A DNA stretch of 64,000 nt. Source: Arthrobacter sp. CAN_C5. Its GTDB lineage: Bacteria > Actinomycetota > Actinomycetes > Actinomycetales > Micrococcaceae. Position 1 is the first letter of the stretch. Every line of letters starts with the position of its first letter. The notes below the pieces were generated by a model that saw only the letters and a list, made by a program, of their open reading frames with translations, did not search any database and had not been told where the DNA came from. Below, in pieces: positions 34,942 to 43,212 of the stretch. The position numbers and the translations under genes are program-made. The stretch spans positions 62,001 through 126,000 of the forward strand of contig NZ_JAGGMZ010000001.1 in the NCBI RefSeq assembly GCF_017875735.1. The letters run 5' to 3'.

Positions 34942-34970
34942 GGTGGTGCTCCTTCGGGTGTGGGAGGGTG

Positions 34971-35282
34971 TTACCTCAACAGTCGACTGATCGCCGCTGA
35001 GGCTTCCTGTACTTTTTCCTGGACAATTTCAGGGTTACCGGTGAGTTGGGATTCATTGGCGGCGCCCACCACGCAATGAGCGATGTGCTCCTCCAGCAGG
35101 CCGATACTCACCGCGTGGAGGGCCTTGTTGATTGCGGACACCTGGGTGAGGACGTCAATGCAGTACTTGTCCTCCTCGATCATCCGCGCGATGCCGCGGA
35201 CCTGGCCTTCGATGCGGCGCAAGCGCCGCAGATAGGCGTCCTTGTCGGCGGTGTATCCGTGTTCTACGGTGGTTTCGGTCAT
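34971..35282 (-). CDS. csoR: CsoR-family copper-sensing repressor
   Basis: The 103-residue all-helical repressor binds Cu(I) through Cys41, His66 and Cys70 (KYCID and EEHIAHCV), the exact C-H-C set of CsoR. The lead YLRRLRRIEGQVRGIARMIEEDKYC is the family core. AGGAGG lies just upstream. It is the first gene of the copper operon and represses it from the GC-flanked operator sites in the intergenic region. The Cys-His-Cys pattern makes a nickel or formaldehyde sensor unlikely. Confidence 0.95.
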   Translation of the reverse strand: MTETTVEHGYTADKDAYLRRLRRIEGQVRGIARMIEEDKYCIDVLTQVSAINKALHAVSIGLLEEHIAHCVVGAANESQLTGNPEIVQEKVQEASAAISRLLR

Positions 35283-35308
35283 CTGGTCCTCCTCGGTGCC
35301 ATCTCAAA

Positions 35309-35352
35309 GTATACCCCCCGCCCGTATAAATCAAGTACCCATGGGGGGTATG
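35309..35352. promoter_or_regulatory. Two CsoR operator candidates
   Basis: Two CsoR-like pseudo-palindromes, each built on a run of C or G next to TAT, lie here: GTATACCCCCCGCCCGTATA at 35309-35328 and GTACCCATGGGGGGTATG at 35335-35352. They fall between csoR (27 bases away) and the divergent DUF305 gene, so both directions could be copper-controlled. Confidence 0.75.
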
Positions 35353-35432
35353 TCAGTCTTCTCAGGGAACGTCGAGCCTCATGTAATACGTTAGAGAGAC
35401 GAGATGGAATTGATGAGCAAGGAAAAAGGTAG

Positions 35433-36071
35433 ATGACCCTGCACCTCGAGACGTGGCAGAAACGCGCGCTCATTGCCCTGGCCGGAGCGCTGGTGCTCTC
35501 CCTGTTTGTGCTCGCGTTCGTGGCAGGCCGGGTCGGAACCGGGGTGGAACATCCCGCCGCGAACAGTGCCGACGCGGGTTTTGCCCGCGATATGCAGATT
35601 CATCACACGCAGGCGGTCGAAATGTCGCGGCTGGTGCGTGACCGCACCGATGACGAGGTGGTGCGGGTTATCGCCTATGACATCGCGATGACCCAGCAGC
35701 ACCAGATCGGCCAGATGTATGCCTGGCTCCAGGAGTGGGGGCTCCCCCAGAGTTCTTCCGCTCCCAACATGGCCTGGATGGAGGGAGCGATGGATCACCA
35801 TGGTGGAGACAGCATGCTCCGCGACGACGGGCTGATGCCCGGCATGGCCACCGATGCGCAGATGCAGGAACTGGCCGACGCGTCGGGGGCAGAGGCGGAG
35901 CGGATCTTCCTGACCCTGATGATCACCCACCATGAAGCGGGGGCCGTGATGGCTCAGGCTGGGGCAGAGCTCGCCGAGGAGTCCCGGGTCAAGGTTGCTG
36001 CCGGGAAAATGGCTGAAGCCCAGGTCGCCGAGATCACGGCGATGGAAGACATGCTGGACGAGCTGCCGTAA
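35433..36071 (+). CDS. DUF305 protein (copper-associated, membrane-anchored)
   Basis: The 212-residue protein begins with one hydrophobic helix (LIALAGALVLSLFVLAFVAG) and then a helical domain with DUF305 features. These are DAGFARDMQIHHTQAVEMS, HGGDSMLRDDGLMPGMATDAQ and IFLTLMITHHEAGAVMAQAG. The methionine- and histidine-rich pattern suits binding of copper or other metals outside the membrane. AAGG precedes the ATG. It is divergent from csoR and shares its operators, so it is probably a periplasmic copper-handling protein. Confidence 0.85.
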   Translation: MTLHLETWQKRALIALAGALVLSLFVLAFVAGRVGTGVEHPAANSADAGFARDMQIHHTQAVEMSRLVRDRTDDEVVRVIAYDIAMTQQHQIGQMYAWLQEWGLPQSSSAPNMAWMEGAMDHHGGDSMLRDDGLMPGMATDAQMQELADASGAEAERIFLTLMITHHEAGAVMAQAGAELAEESRVKVAAGKMAEAQVAEITAMEDMLDELP

Positions 36072-36123
36072 CACCGACGGTACATTTGTTGTAGACCCAC
36101 CCACGGAAAAAAGGATTCACGCG

Positions 36124-36768
36124 TTGAATAAGAAGCGAGCTCAGGACAATGCCGACCGCCAGGCACGGCTGGCGGCCATCCAGTCCAAGCAACGGGCCAG
36201 CGACCGGAAGCGCACCACGTTGATCCTCGGTGGTATCGGTGCGGTGGTCGTGGCCATCATCGTTGCGGTGACTATTGTGATCGTTGGACAGGTCCGGGAG
36301 AACCAGCGGATCGAAGAACTCGCGAGCCAGCCCATTGAGGGCCTGCAGGAGTTTGAGGACCTCAGCTTCAACCACATCGATGCGCCGGTCGAATATGAGC
36401 AATCCCCTCCCGTCGGTGGCGACCACAACGCGACCTGGACCAACTGTGGTGTCTACCCGTTTGAGATCCCGAACGAGAACACCGTCCACTCGTTGGAGCA
36501 TGGCGCTGTCTGGATCACCTACCAGCCGGACCTCCCCCAGGCCGAGATCGACGCCCTCACCGACCTGGTGGGCTCCAGCGGATACGTGCTGCTCAGCCCC
36601 TATGCCGATCAGGAATCCCCCGTCATGATGAGCGCCTGGGGTCTGCAGCTCGGTGTCGATTCCGCCGATGACGACCGCCTTGCGGTCTTCCTTGAGCGGT
36701 ACATCCAGGGTGAGCAGACCCGCGAGCCAGGCGCTGCCTGCTCCGGTGCCCTTACCCCGACGGCCTAG
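36124..36768 (+). CDS. DUF3105 membrane-anchored protein
   Basis: The 214-residue protein has a basic N-terminus with a coiled-coil-like RAQDNADRQARLAAIQSK, a single hydrophobic helix (LILGGIGAVVVAIIVAVTIVIV), and an extracytoplasmic DUF3105 domain. That domain has EYEQSPPVGGDHNATWTNCG, ENTVHSLEHGAVWITYQPD, and a final cysteine. The start is TTG 36124, with AAGGAT upstream; no ATG or GTG is in frame nearby. It follows DUF305 after 52 bases on the same strand, and the pair often occurs together. The cysteine and histidine residues may bind metal. Confidence 0.8.
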   Translation: MNKKRAQDNADRQARLAAIQSKQRASDRKRTTLILGGIGAVVVAIIVAVTIVIVGQVRENQRIEELASQPIEGLQEFEDLSFNHIDAPVEYEQSPPVGGDHNATWTNCGVYPFEIPNENTVHSLEHGAVWITYQPDLPQAEIDALTDLVGSSGYVLLSPYADQESPVMMSAWGLQLGVDSADDDRLAVFLERYIQGEQTREPGAACSGALTPTA

Positions 36769-36822
36769 GTTACTGCTAGACGACCAACCGCAGCGGCGCG
36801 CCGCAGGAGCCATCCCGGATCC

Positions 36823-38370
36823 CTAGGCGCGCCGCAGGCTCCAGAGAGCCAGCGCCGACGCAAACACCATCAGCGCGGCACCAATCCCTGAGGTCAGCAC
36901 CACCCCGCTGTCGAAGGCGTGGAACGCTGAGTCCAGCAGTTGGCTACCGCCGTCGGCTGGGAGTTCGGCGGCAATGTTGACCGCCCCACCAAGGGTTTCG
37001 GTCGCCGTGGTGGCCTGCTCAGGGCTGAGTCCCGTGGGCAGGACAAGGTTGCGCTGGTACGAGGCGAGCAGCACGCTGCCCAGCAGCGCCGTGCCGAAGA
37101 CTGAGCCCACTTCGTAAGCCGTTTCGGAGACCGCTGACGCCGCACCGGCCTTTTCGGCGGGCACGGTGGCGAGGATCAGGTCGTTGGACACCGTTTCGGA
37201 GGCCCCGACCCCCACGCCGAGCAGCATGAAGGCGACCAGCAGGATTGCGGCGGAGCCGCCCTGGCCGGTGACCGCGACGAAGACGTAGGCGGCCGCCGAG
37301 AGCAGGAGGGCAACGGGCACCACGATCCGTGGTGGTACCAGGCGCACCACCGGCACCACGGCCAGGCCAGCGATGATCGTCATCACCAGCCCGGGTACCA
37401 GAATCAGGCCGGCGCTGAGTGGGCTGAGTCCGAGGACCAATTGCAGGTGCTGGGAGACGAAGTAGATGAAGCCGACCAGCGAGAAGATCGCCAGCAGGTT
37501 CACCAACACCGCACCGGTAAATGCACGCACCGTGAACAACCGCACATCCAGCATGGGGTTGGATCGTCCGAGTTGCCGCCTGACAAACAGTGTGCCCGCG
37601 GTGAGCCCGATGATGACGGCGGCAACGGTCACCGTCACGGAGTCGCCCTTCGCGAAGTTCTTGATCGCGAACACGATGGGCAGCATTGTCGAAACGGACA
37701 GGACGATGCTCGCATAATCGACGCGGCCGGGGTTGGGGTCCTTGGATTCCGGGACCAGCGCCGGGGTGAGGGCCAACATCAGCACCAGCACCGGAACGGC
37801 CAGCAGGAACACCGACCCCCACCAGAAGTGTTCAAGCAGGGCTCCGCCGACCAGTGGTCCCATGGCGGCGCCAGCCGAGAAACCCGAGGCCCAGATGGCA
37901 ATGGCCAGGCGTCGCTGGTTGCGGTCGGTGAAAATGTTCCGGAGCAGGGAAAGGGTCGACGGCATCAGCATCGCGCCGAAGACACCGAGGCCCACCCGGG
38001 AGGCGACGAGCAGTTCGGCCGTGGGCGAGTAGGCCGCGGCGACCGAGAAGACAGCAAAGCCGATGGCCCCAATAATGAGGAGCCGACGACGGCCGAACCG
38101 GTCACCGAAGCTGCCCATGGCCACCAGCAGGCCGGCCAGGACCAGCGGATAGCTGTCGATGATCCACAGCAGCGTGGTCCCGCTGGTGTTGAACGCCAGC
38201 GAGATGGCCGGGGTGGCAAATGCGAGCACCGTGTTGTCGACGGCCACCAGGAGGACGGGGAGCATGAGGACAGCCAGGGCTGTCCATTCGCGCCGGCCAG
38301 CCCGGCCGACAGGAGGTGTGAGTGCGGCCGCTCCGGTAGTCGGCTGGGAGAGATGGGTCGAGTTGCTCAT
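36823..38370 (-). CDS. DHA2-type MFS drug efflux transporter
   Basis: The 515-residue protein has 14 predicted helices, the layout of QacA/EmrB-like drug:proton antiporters. Family marks are LPVLLVAVDNTVLAFATPAIS in helix 1, GSFGDRFGRRRLLIIGAIGF (motif A), the helix 4-5 region RVGLGVFGAMLMPSTLSLL, and SVFLLAVPVLVLMLAL. It starts at ATG 38370 with a TATAGT -10 box 8 bases upstream on that strand. The divergent TetR gene 40 bases away and the inverted repeat between them indicate induction by the drug that the repressor binds. Confidence 0.92.
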   Translation of the reverse strand: MSNSTHLSQPTTGAAALTPPVGRAGRREWTALAVLMLPVLLVAVDNTVLAFATPAISLAFNTSGTTLLWIIDSYPLVLAGLLVAMGSFGDRFGRRRLLIIGAIGFAVFSVAAAYSPTAELLVASRVGLGVFGAMLMPSTLSLLRNIFTDRNQRRLAIAIWASGFSAGAAMGPLVGGALLEHFWWGSVFLLAVPVLVLMLALTPALVPESKDPNPGRVDYASIVLSVSTMLPIVFAIKNFAKGDSVTVTVAAVIIGLTAGTLFVRRQLGRSNPMLDVRLFTVRAFTGAVLVNLLAIFSLVGFIYFVSQHLQLVLGLSPLSAGLILVPGLVMTIIAGLAVVPVVRLVPPRIVVPVALLLSAAAYVFVAVTGQGGSAAILLVAFMLLGVGVGASETVSNDLILATVPAEKAGAASAVSETAYEVGSVFGTALLGSVLLASYQRNLVLPTGLSPEQATTATETLGGAVNIAAELPADGGSQLLDSAFHAFDSGVVLTSGIGAALMVFASALALWSLRRA

Positions 38371-38378
38371 CCATCGAG

Positions 38379-38402
38379 ACTATACCGTCCAGCCGGTACA
38401 GT
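38379..38402. promoter_or_regulatory. Shared operator between two -10 boxes
   Basis: The inverted repeat TACCG-N6-CGGTA (38383-38398) overlaps the minus-strand -10 TATAGT (38384-38379) and the plus-strand TACAGT (38397-38402). A dimer bound here would block both promoters. Both transcripts would start at or within a few bases of their ATG. Confidence 0.65.
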
Positions 38403-38410
38403 AAAGCCGG

Positions 38411-38980
38411 ATGGAACGTTACGATGGACACATGGCTAGTTCCAAAGAGCGCATCCTCGACAGTTTTGAGAACATCCTTATCCGCGACGGGGAGCGGGCC
38501 GCCACGATGGAAGCAGTGGCGGCCGCAGCCGATGTCTCCAAGGGCGGCCTGCTGTATCACTTCCCGTCGAAGGAGGCGCTGGTGGATGCGCTGGGGGAAC
38601 GGCTGCTCTCGCTATCAGCGCGGGACCGGGGGCTGATGACTGCTGACCCCGACGGTGCGGCCCGCTACTACGTTCGAACCTCGGTGTATGAGGACAGCGC
38701 CCTGGACCGGGCGCTGGTGGCGATGGCCCGGCTGGCGCAGCAGGGCCATCCCAAGGCACAGCAGAACTTCGCCCAGATCCAGGCCCTCTGGCTGGCGGCC
38801 CTCGAAGCGGCGCTGGGTAGCCATACGGTCGCCCGCGCGGTGAAGCTGATGGGCGACGGGCTCTACTATGAGGCTGCCTTCTTTGCCGTCAGCGGCGCGA
38901 ACCAGCAGGGTGCCGATGAAATGGAGCAACTCCTCGAGCTGGTGGATCTGTTGCAGTCTTCGGACCGCGGCGGCGCCTGA
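38411..38980 (+). CDS. TetR-family repressor of the adjacent MFS pump
   Basis: The 189-residue protein has the TetR DNA-binding domain KERILDSFENILIRDGERAATMEAVAAAADVSKGGLLYHFPSKEALVDAL, quoted here by its key parts: the recognition helix VSKGGLLYHFPSKE and the preceding MEAVAAAADV. The C-terminal TetR_C domain of the QacR/AcrR type starts near residue 80. ATG at 38411 lies 8 bases after the TACAGT box, while an ATG at 38432 is a second choice. It faces the pump gene across a short operator, a classic repressor-pump pair. Confidence 0.88.
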   Translation: MERYDGHMASSKERILDSFENILIRDGERAATMEAVAAAADVSKGGLLYHFPSKEALVDALGERLLSLSARDRGLMTADPDGAARYYVRTSVYEDSALDRALVAMARLAQQGHPKAQQNFAQIQALWLAALEAALGSHTVARAVKLMGDGLYYEAAFFAVSGANQQGADEMEQLLELVDLLQSSDRGGA

Positions 38981-38986
38981 CCCCCG

Positions 38987-39613
38987 CTACTGATCCAACA
39001 GCTCGGCCGCCAGCCGACGGATCCGATCGTCCAGGTTGTTCCGCACCCGTTGGACTCCGGCAGGGTCCAAGTCGGCTGGGTCCTCAACCTGCCAGTCCTC
39101 GTAGCGCTTTCCCGGATAAATGGGGCAGGTGTCGCCGCAGCCCATGGTGATGACGACGTCGGCGGCGCGGACCACGTCGTCGGTCAGGGGTTTGGGGAAC
39201 TCCGCGCCCAGCTCAATCCCGAGTTCCTTCATTGAGTCAATGACGTGTGCATTGAGGTGCTCTCCAGGCATCGACCCGGCGGAGCGGACGTTGATGCGGT
39301 CGCCCCCGTAATGCCTGAGGAGGCCCGCCGCCATCTGGGAGCGTCCGGCATTCTGGACGCAGACAAACAGGACCTCAGGCTTACCGCTGGGGCGGATGCC
39401 CTGGGCGTGCGCCAGGGCGAACAGGCGATCCTCGGCGAAATGCTTGGTGATCGACGCAAGGTAGGTTTTGATTTTCGCGGTCCGCGCGAGAGCGGTGTAG
39501 GACTCGAAAACGTAGCGGTCCACCATCTCCGGGCTGAACACGCCGTCGAACCTCCCTGCCAGTTCGGCGCTGATCCGGTGCAGCACATGATCGTCGTTGA
39601 TCAAGCCGGGCAT
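38987..39613 (-). CDS. Arsenate reductase (ArsC) with N-terminal helical domain
   Basis: In this 208-residue protein the first 75 residues form a small helical domain (LHRISAELAGRFDGVFSPEMVDRYVFESY). Residues 79-208 are a low-molecular-weight-phosphatase-type ArsC with the P-loop VLFVCVQNAGRSQMAAGLL, AELGIELGAEFPKPL and the MGCGDTCPIYPGKRYEDW loop carrying the resolving cysteine. This fusion is known in actinobacterial arsenic operons. It converts arsenate to arsenite for export. It is the last gene of the ars operon on the minus strand, after the FAD enzyme. No clear Shine-Dalgarno precedes ATG 39613. Confidence 0.88.
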   Translation of the reverse strand: MPGLINDDHVLHRISAELAGRFDGVFSPEMVDRYVFESYTALARTAKIKTYLASITKHFAEDRLFALAHAQGIRPSGKPEVLFVCVQNAGRSQMAAGLLRHYGGDRINVRSAGSMPGEHLNAHVIDSMKELGIELGAEFPKPLTDDVVRAADVVITMGCGDTCPIYPGKRYEDWQVEDPADLDPAGVQRVRNNLDDRIRRLAAELLDQ

Positions 39614-39681
39614 CGGGTTGGGTCGGGTGGACAGCTGCTGCTTCTTGGGGGCGAATCGTCGGTGTGGTGTGCGGCGGGCTA

Positions 39682-41046
39682 TCAGTAGTCGGGGTCGTTT
39701 GATCGACCGTGCAGCGTTCCAGTCGGGACGCCAATGGTCACCAGTTGGTCGGCACCACAGCAGCTGTCGGTCCCGGCTTCGGTAGACGGTGCGGGAGCGT
39801 CGCAGGAGCCGCCCAGATCGGTGCTGCAGACTCCCGTTTCCGGGAGGTCCAACTGGACGTCGTCGGCGGCGGCCGTGTCGCCGGCGATCGCCGCCACCAC
39901 CGACCGCACCTGCTCATAGCCGGTGGCGAGCAGGAACGTGGGAGCCCGGCCGTAGCTCTTCATCCCGACCAGGTAGAAATCCTTGTCGGGGTGGGCGAGT
40001 TCCTTCGCGCCGTGGGCGGGTACGGTGCCGCAACTGTGGAACTCCGGGTCGATGAGCGGCCCAAGCGCACGCGGAGCTTCCACTGCCGGGTCCAGTTCCA
40101 GGCGGAGTTCGCGCAGGATGTCCAGGTCCGGGCGGAAGCCTGTCGCTGGAATCAGGACGTCCACCTCGACGGCGTCATCGGCGGTGTGGACGGTGAGCGC
40201 CCCGCCCGCCGTGAAGCCGGTAATGGTGAAGGATGTCCTGAGTTCCACCACGCCGTCGTCGACCAGTTTGCGCAGCCGGGCGCCAAGCTGGCCCCGTGCG
40301 GGCAGCCCGTCGAGGTCGCCGCCTCCATAGAGCCGTTCCGCGGATCCGGTGCCGCGGACGGCCCAGATAATGGATGTGGCGCCGGAAGCCCTGGCTACCT
40401 GGCCCAGCGCAATCAGGGTGTTCGCGGCCGAGTGCCCGGCGCCCACCACCATCACCCGCTTGCCTTCGAACTTCTCCCGGTCCGCACCGGTCACGTCCGG
40501 CAGCGGTCGGGTGATGAACTGCTGCGCAGTGGTTTCCCCATGGGCGGGGAGTCCACCCTGGCCGAGGGGGTTTGGCTGGTGCCAGGTCCCGGAGGCATCG
40601 ATGACCGCCTGGGCCAGCTGGTCCTCGACGCCGTGGGGGCTTTCGACCCGGACCAGGAACGGTTGGGTGTCGCGGCCCTTGGTGCGGGTCTTGTCCATGC
40701 CCTGGCGGGTCACGGCGATGACCCGGGTGTTGAGGTGCAGTGTCTCGGCGATCGCCGGCACGGCGGCGAGCGGCCCCACATAGTCGGCGACCAGTTCGGA
40801 GCCGTAGGGGAGCGCTGTGCCCCGCGGTGAAGTCCAGCCCGTGGGCTCCAGCAGGCGGCGTGCGGCGGCGTCAACGTTGAACTGCCAGGGGGAGAACAGG
40901 CGGATATGGCCCCAGTCGCTGATGGCGGCTCCCGCCGTCGGGCCGGCCTCGAAGATCAGCGGCTGCAACCCGCGCTCAAGGGTGTGGGCCGCGGCGGCGA
41001 GGCCGATTGGACCCGCACCGATGATGATGACTGGGAGAGCGCTCAT
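39682..41046 (-). CDS. FAD/NAD(P)-dependent oxidoreductase of the arsenic operon, Cys-rich tail
   Basis: This 454-residue protein has an N-terminal FAD-binding Rossmann motif (VIIIGAGPIGLAAAAHTLERG) and a second dinucleotide site (VMVVGAGHSAANTLIALGQ). The FSPWQFNVD and ATGFRPDLDI segments are those of flavin-binding monooxygenase-like proteins. The last 60 residues add four cysteines (GVCSTDLGGSCD and DSCCGADQ). ATG at 41046 overlaps the ArsC stop by ATGA. Proteins of this type occur in many ars operons as ArsO-like enzymes, of unclear substrate, possibly organoarsenicals or thiols. Confidence 0.85.
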   Translation of the reverse strand: MSALPVIIIGAGPIGLAAAAHTLERGLQPLIFEAGPTAGAAISDWGHIRLFSPWQFNVDAAARRLLEPTGWTSPRGTALPYGSELVADYVGPLAAVPAIAETLHLNTRVIAVTRQGMDKTRTKGRDTQPFLVRVESPHGVEDQLAQAVIDASGTWHQPNPLGQGGLPAHGETTAQQFITRPLPDVTGADREKFEGKRVMVVGAGHSAANTLIALGQVARASGATSIIWAVRGTGSAERLYGGGDLDGLPARGQLGARLRKLVDDGVVELRTSFTITGFTAGGALTVHTADDAVEVDVLIPATGFRPDLDILRELRLELDPAVEAPRALGPLIDPEFHSCGTVPAHGAKELAHPDKDFYLVGMKSYGRAPTFLLATGYEQVRSVVAAIAGDTAAADDVQLDLPETGVCSTDLGGSCDAPAPSTEAGTDSCCGADQLVTIGVPTGTLHGRSNDPDY

Positions 41047-41456
41047 GCGGGGAGCAGCTCTGCGATCAGGGCCTCCACACGGCCTTTGATGGTGTCGCGG
41101 ATCGGGCGCACGGAGTCGACGCCCTTGCCCGCCGGGTCCTCGAGCACCCAGTCCTCGTAACGTTTGCCCGGAAAATAGGGGCACTCATCGCCGCAGCCCA
41201 TGGTGATCACGACGTCGGAGTCCTTCACGGCGTCGTCGGTCAGAACCTTGGGGATCTCGGCGGACATGTCGATGCCGACTTCGTGCATGGCCTCCACCGC
41301 CGACGGGTTGATGGAGTCGGCCGGCTGTGATCCAGCGGAGCGCACCTCGATCCGTCCCTCGGACAGGGTGGTCAGGAAGGCGGCGGCCATCTGTGAACGG
41401 CCAGCGTTGTGGACGCAGACAAAGAGGACCGAGGGTTTGGTCAGAGAATCAGACAT
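41043..41456 (-). CDS. arsC: Arsenate reductase ArsC (thioredoxin- or mycothiol-coupled)
   Basis: The 137-residue protein is a stand-alone LMW-phosphatase-type ArsC: P-loop VLFVCVHNAGRSQMAAAFL, MHEVGIDMSAEIPKVL and the MGCGDECPYFPGKRYEDWVLEDPAG loop, given by its key parts. It lacks the N-terminal domain of the other ArsC at 38987-39613. It overlaps acr3 upstream by 8 bases and the FAD enzyme downstream by 4, so all are translated as one unit. Two different ArsC forms in one operon suggest partnership with different reductants. Confidence 0.93.
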   Translation of the reverse strand: MSDSLTKPSVLFVCVHNAGRSQMAAAFLTTLSEGRIEVRSAGSQPADSINPSAVEAMHEVGIDMSAEIPKVLTDDAVKDSDVVITMGCGDECPYFPGKRYEDWVLEDPAGKGVDSVRPIRDTIKGRVEALIAELLPA

Positions 41457-42549
41457 GTGAGCTTTCCTTTGCGGGTGTCAGGGGTTCGGTGGCGAAGAAG
41501 CGCTTCCGAGCCCACAGGGCTACATAGACCAGTGCAACAAGGACCGGAACCTCAATCAAGGGCCCGACGACGCCGGCCAGCGCCTGGCCGCTCGTCACCC
41601 CGTAGGTGCCGATGGCGACCGCGATGGCCAATTCGAAGTTGTTTCCGGCTGCCGTGAACGCCAGGGTGGTGGTTTTGGCGTACCCGAGGTTCAGCAGCTT
41701 GCCGATCACCATGCCCGCGGCGAAGACCACCAGGAAGTAGATCAGGAGAGGCAGGGCGATGCGGGCGACGTCGAGCGGGCGGGCGAGGATCTCATCGCCC
41801 TGGAGGGCAAAGAGGATCACGATGGTGAAAAGCAGTCCGTAGAGGGCCCAGGGCCCAAGCCTGGGAAGGAACCGTTCTTCGTACCAGTCACGCCCCCTGG
41901 TGCGCTCGCCGATGGTCCGGGTCAGGAAGCCGGCCAGCAGTGGTATCCCCAGGAAGATGAGGACGCTGAGGGTGATGGCCCAGAAGGAGAAGTCAGCACT
42001 GCTGGTTGGCAGTCCCAGCAGGCTGGGGAGCCCCTGCAGGTAGAACCAGCCCAGCGCGCCGAAGGCGAAGACCTGGAAAACCGAGTTGATGGCGACGAGC
42101 ACCGCTGCCGCCTCACGATCGCCGCAGGCAAGATCGTTCCAGATCATCACCATGGCGATGCAGCGGGCCAGGCCCACGATGATCAGGCCGGTGCGGTACT
42201 CGGGCAGGTCAGGGACAAAGACCCACGCCAGGATGAACATGAACGCCGGCGCGGCGACCCAGTTGATCACCAGCGAGGTGATCATGAGCTTCCGGTCCTT
42301 GATCACCGCGCCGGTCTGGTCGTAGCGGACTTTGGCCAGTACCGGGTACATCATCACCAGCAGGCCGACGGCGATGGGCAGGGACACCGAGCCGATGGCC
42401 AGTGAATCAAGGGCACCGGCCATGCCGGGAACGAACTGACCGAGGGCGATGCCCAGCACCATGGCGGCGATGATCCAGACCGGGAGTAGCCGATCGAGTG
42501 TGGACAATCTGCCGGCCGGTTCGGCAGCAGGAAGGGTTTGGGTACTCAA
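41449..42549 (-). CDS. ACR3-family arsenite efflux pump
   Basis: The 366-residue protein has ten hydrophobic helices and the ACR3 marks: LLVMMYPVLAKVRYD, GLIIVGLARCIAMVMIWNDLACGD with the essential cysteine in RCIAMV, and TLAFTAAGNNFELAIAVAI. It exports arsenite. The start is TTG 42549 with CGGAG 6 bases upstream. A longer frame upstream has no homology, and the chosen length fits ACR3 (about 350-400). It is the first gene of the operon, divergent from arsR. Confidence 0.92.
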   Translation of the reverse strand: MSTQTLPAAEPAGRLSTLDRLLPVWIIAAMVLGIALGQFVPGMAGALDSLAIGSVSLPIAVGLLVMMYPVLAKVRYDQTGAVIKDRKLMITSLVINWVAAPAFMFILAWVFVPDLPEYRTGLIIVGLARCIAMVMIWNDLACGDREAAAVLVAINSVFQVFAFGALGWFYLQGLPSLLGLPTSSADFSFWAITLSVLIFLGIPLLAGFLTRTIGERTRGRDWYEERFLPRLGPWALYGLLFTIVILFALQGDEILARPLDVARIALPLLIYFLVVFAAGMVIGKLLNLGYAKTTTLAFTAAGNNFELAIAVAIGTYGVTSGQALAGVVGPLIEVPVLVALVYVALWARKRFFATEPLTPAKESSHV

Positions 42550-42586
42550 GGGGCTCCGATGAACTTCGTGGGATGACCAGCAATAA

Positions 42587-42602
42587 ATCGATGGTCGTCG
42601 AT
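42587..42602. promoter_or_regulatory. ArsR operator candidate
   Basis: ATCGA-N6-TCGAT (42587-42602) is an exact inverted repeat between the divergent acr3 and arsR genes. On the acr3 strand it falls between a TTCAGG (-35) and a TTTATT (-10) candidate. A related ATCGACGAAT lies closer to arsR. Confidence 0.5.
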
Positions 42603-42646
42603 GCCTGAAGTATTTCTCAACACATCGACGAATGTCAATGTCGGTG

Positions 42647-42652
42647 CATAAT
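42647..42652 (+). promoter_or_regulatory. -10 box (CATAAT) of arsR
   Basis: CATAAT ends 6 bases before the ATG at 42659, which again suggests a leaderless transcript. Confidence 0.45.
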
Positions 42653-42658
42653 GGATGG

Positions 42659-43012
42659 ATGACTACCGCAGTGACTGGACACCCCGACACCCTGACCGCC
42701 TGCTGCACTCCTACGGGCGAGCCGGCGATGTCGGAGGAGACGGCGTCGTCGTTGGCTGTACAGTTCAAGGCCATCGCTGACCCCAAGCGGCTGCGGATGG
42801 TGTCGATTATCTCCTCCAGCGAGAACTCCGAGGCCTGCGTCTGCGACATCACCGAACCACTGAATCTCGGGCAATCGACCGTCTCGCACCACCTGAAGAT
42901 CCTGGTTGACGCGGGTGTCCTGACCCGGGAGAAGCGCGGCGTCTGGGCCTACTATTCGCTGGTTCCCGGCGCTCTGGACAGCCTCGCCGGAGTGCTCACC
43001 GGCCGACCCTGA
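42659..43012 (+). CDS. arsR: ArsR arsenite-responsive repressor (Corynebacterium type)
   Basis: The 117-residue winged-helix repressor has the DNA-binding part DITEPLNLGQSTVSHHLKIL and the wing TREKRGVWAYYSLV. The N-terminus has adjacent cysteines at residues 15 and 16 (LTACCTPTG) and further cysteines at 60 and 62 (EACVCD). In C. glutamicum ArsR, As(III) is bound by Cys15, Cys16 and Cys55; the matching 15/16 numbering supports the start at 42659. It controls the divergent acr3 operon. Confidence 0.93.
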   Translation: MTTAVTGHPDTLTACCTPTGEPAMSEETASSLAVQFKAIADPKRLRMVSIISSSENSEACVCDITEPLNLGQSTVSHHLKILVDAGVLTREKRGVWAYYSLVPGALDSLAGVLTGRP

Positions 43013-43137
43013 CGTCTGGCACCCTGATCCGGGGCTGGACTGCGGAAAATGCGGCGGTTTACCACTGGAAAGGAGCACCCCACGGAGAATAGGGCCTGGC
43101 AGGGGTACGTCTTTATCGTCGCTAGAACGCCACAGGA

Positions 43138-43195
43138 AAGTGGCGGGGCCGCATACCAGTGGTGGCGCCACCACTAGGCTGCTGCTCCGCCACTT
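43138..43195. repeat. Nested inverted repeats between convergent genes
   Basis: Outer arms AAGTGGCGG (43138-43146) and CCGCCACTT (43187-43195) enclose a perfect 18-bp palindrome (43158-43175), so the RNA would form a branched or extended hairpin. It sits between the convergent arsR and lactonase genes, 17 bases before the lactonase stop, and could end both transcripts. The rest of 43013-43212 has no gene. Confidence 0.6.
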
Positions 43196-43212
43196 CTCCG
43201 GACCGGTAGAAC

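Noticed and set aside
41449..42852. A 467-residue ACR3 frame starting at 42852.
   Set aside because: The extra N-terminus has no ACR3 similarity and runs antisense to arsR; TTG 42549 with CGGAG gives the usual length.
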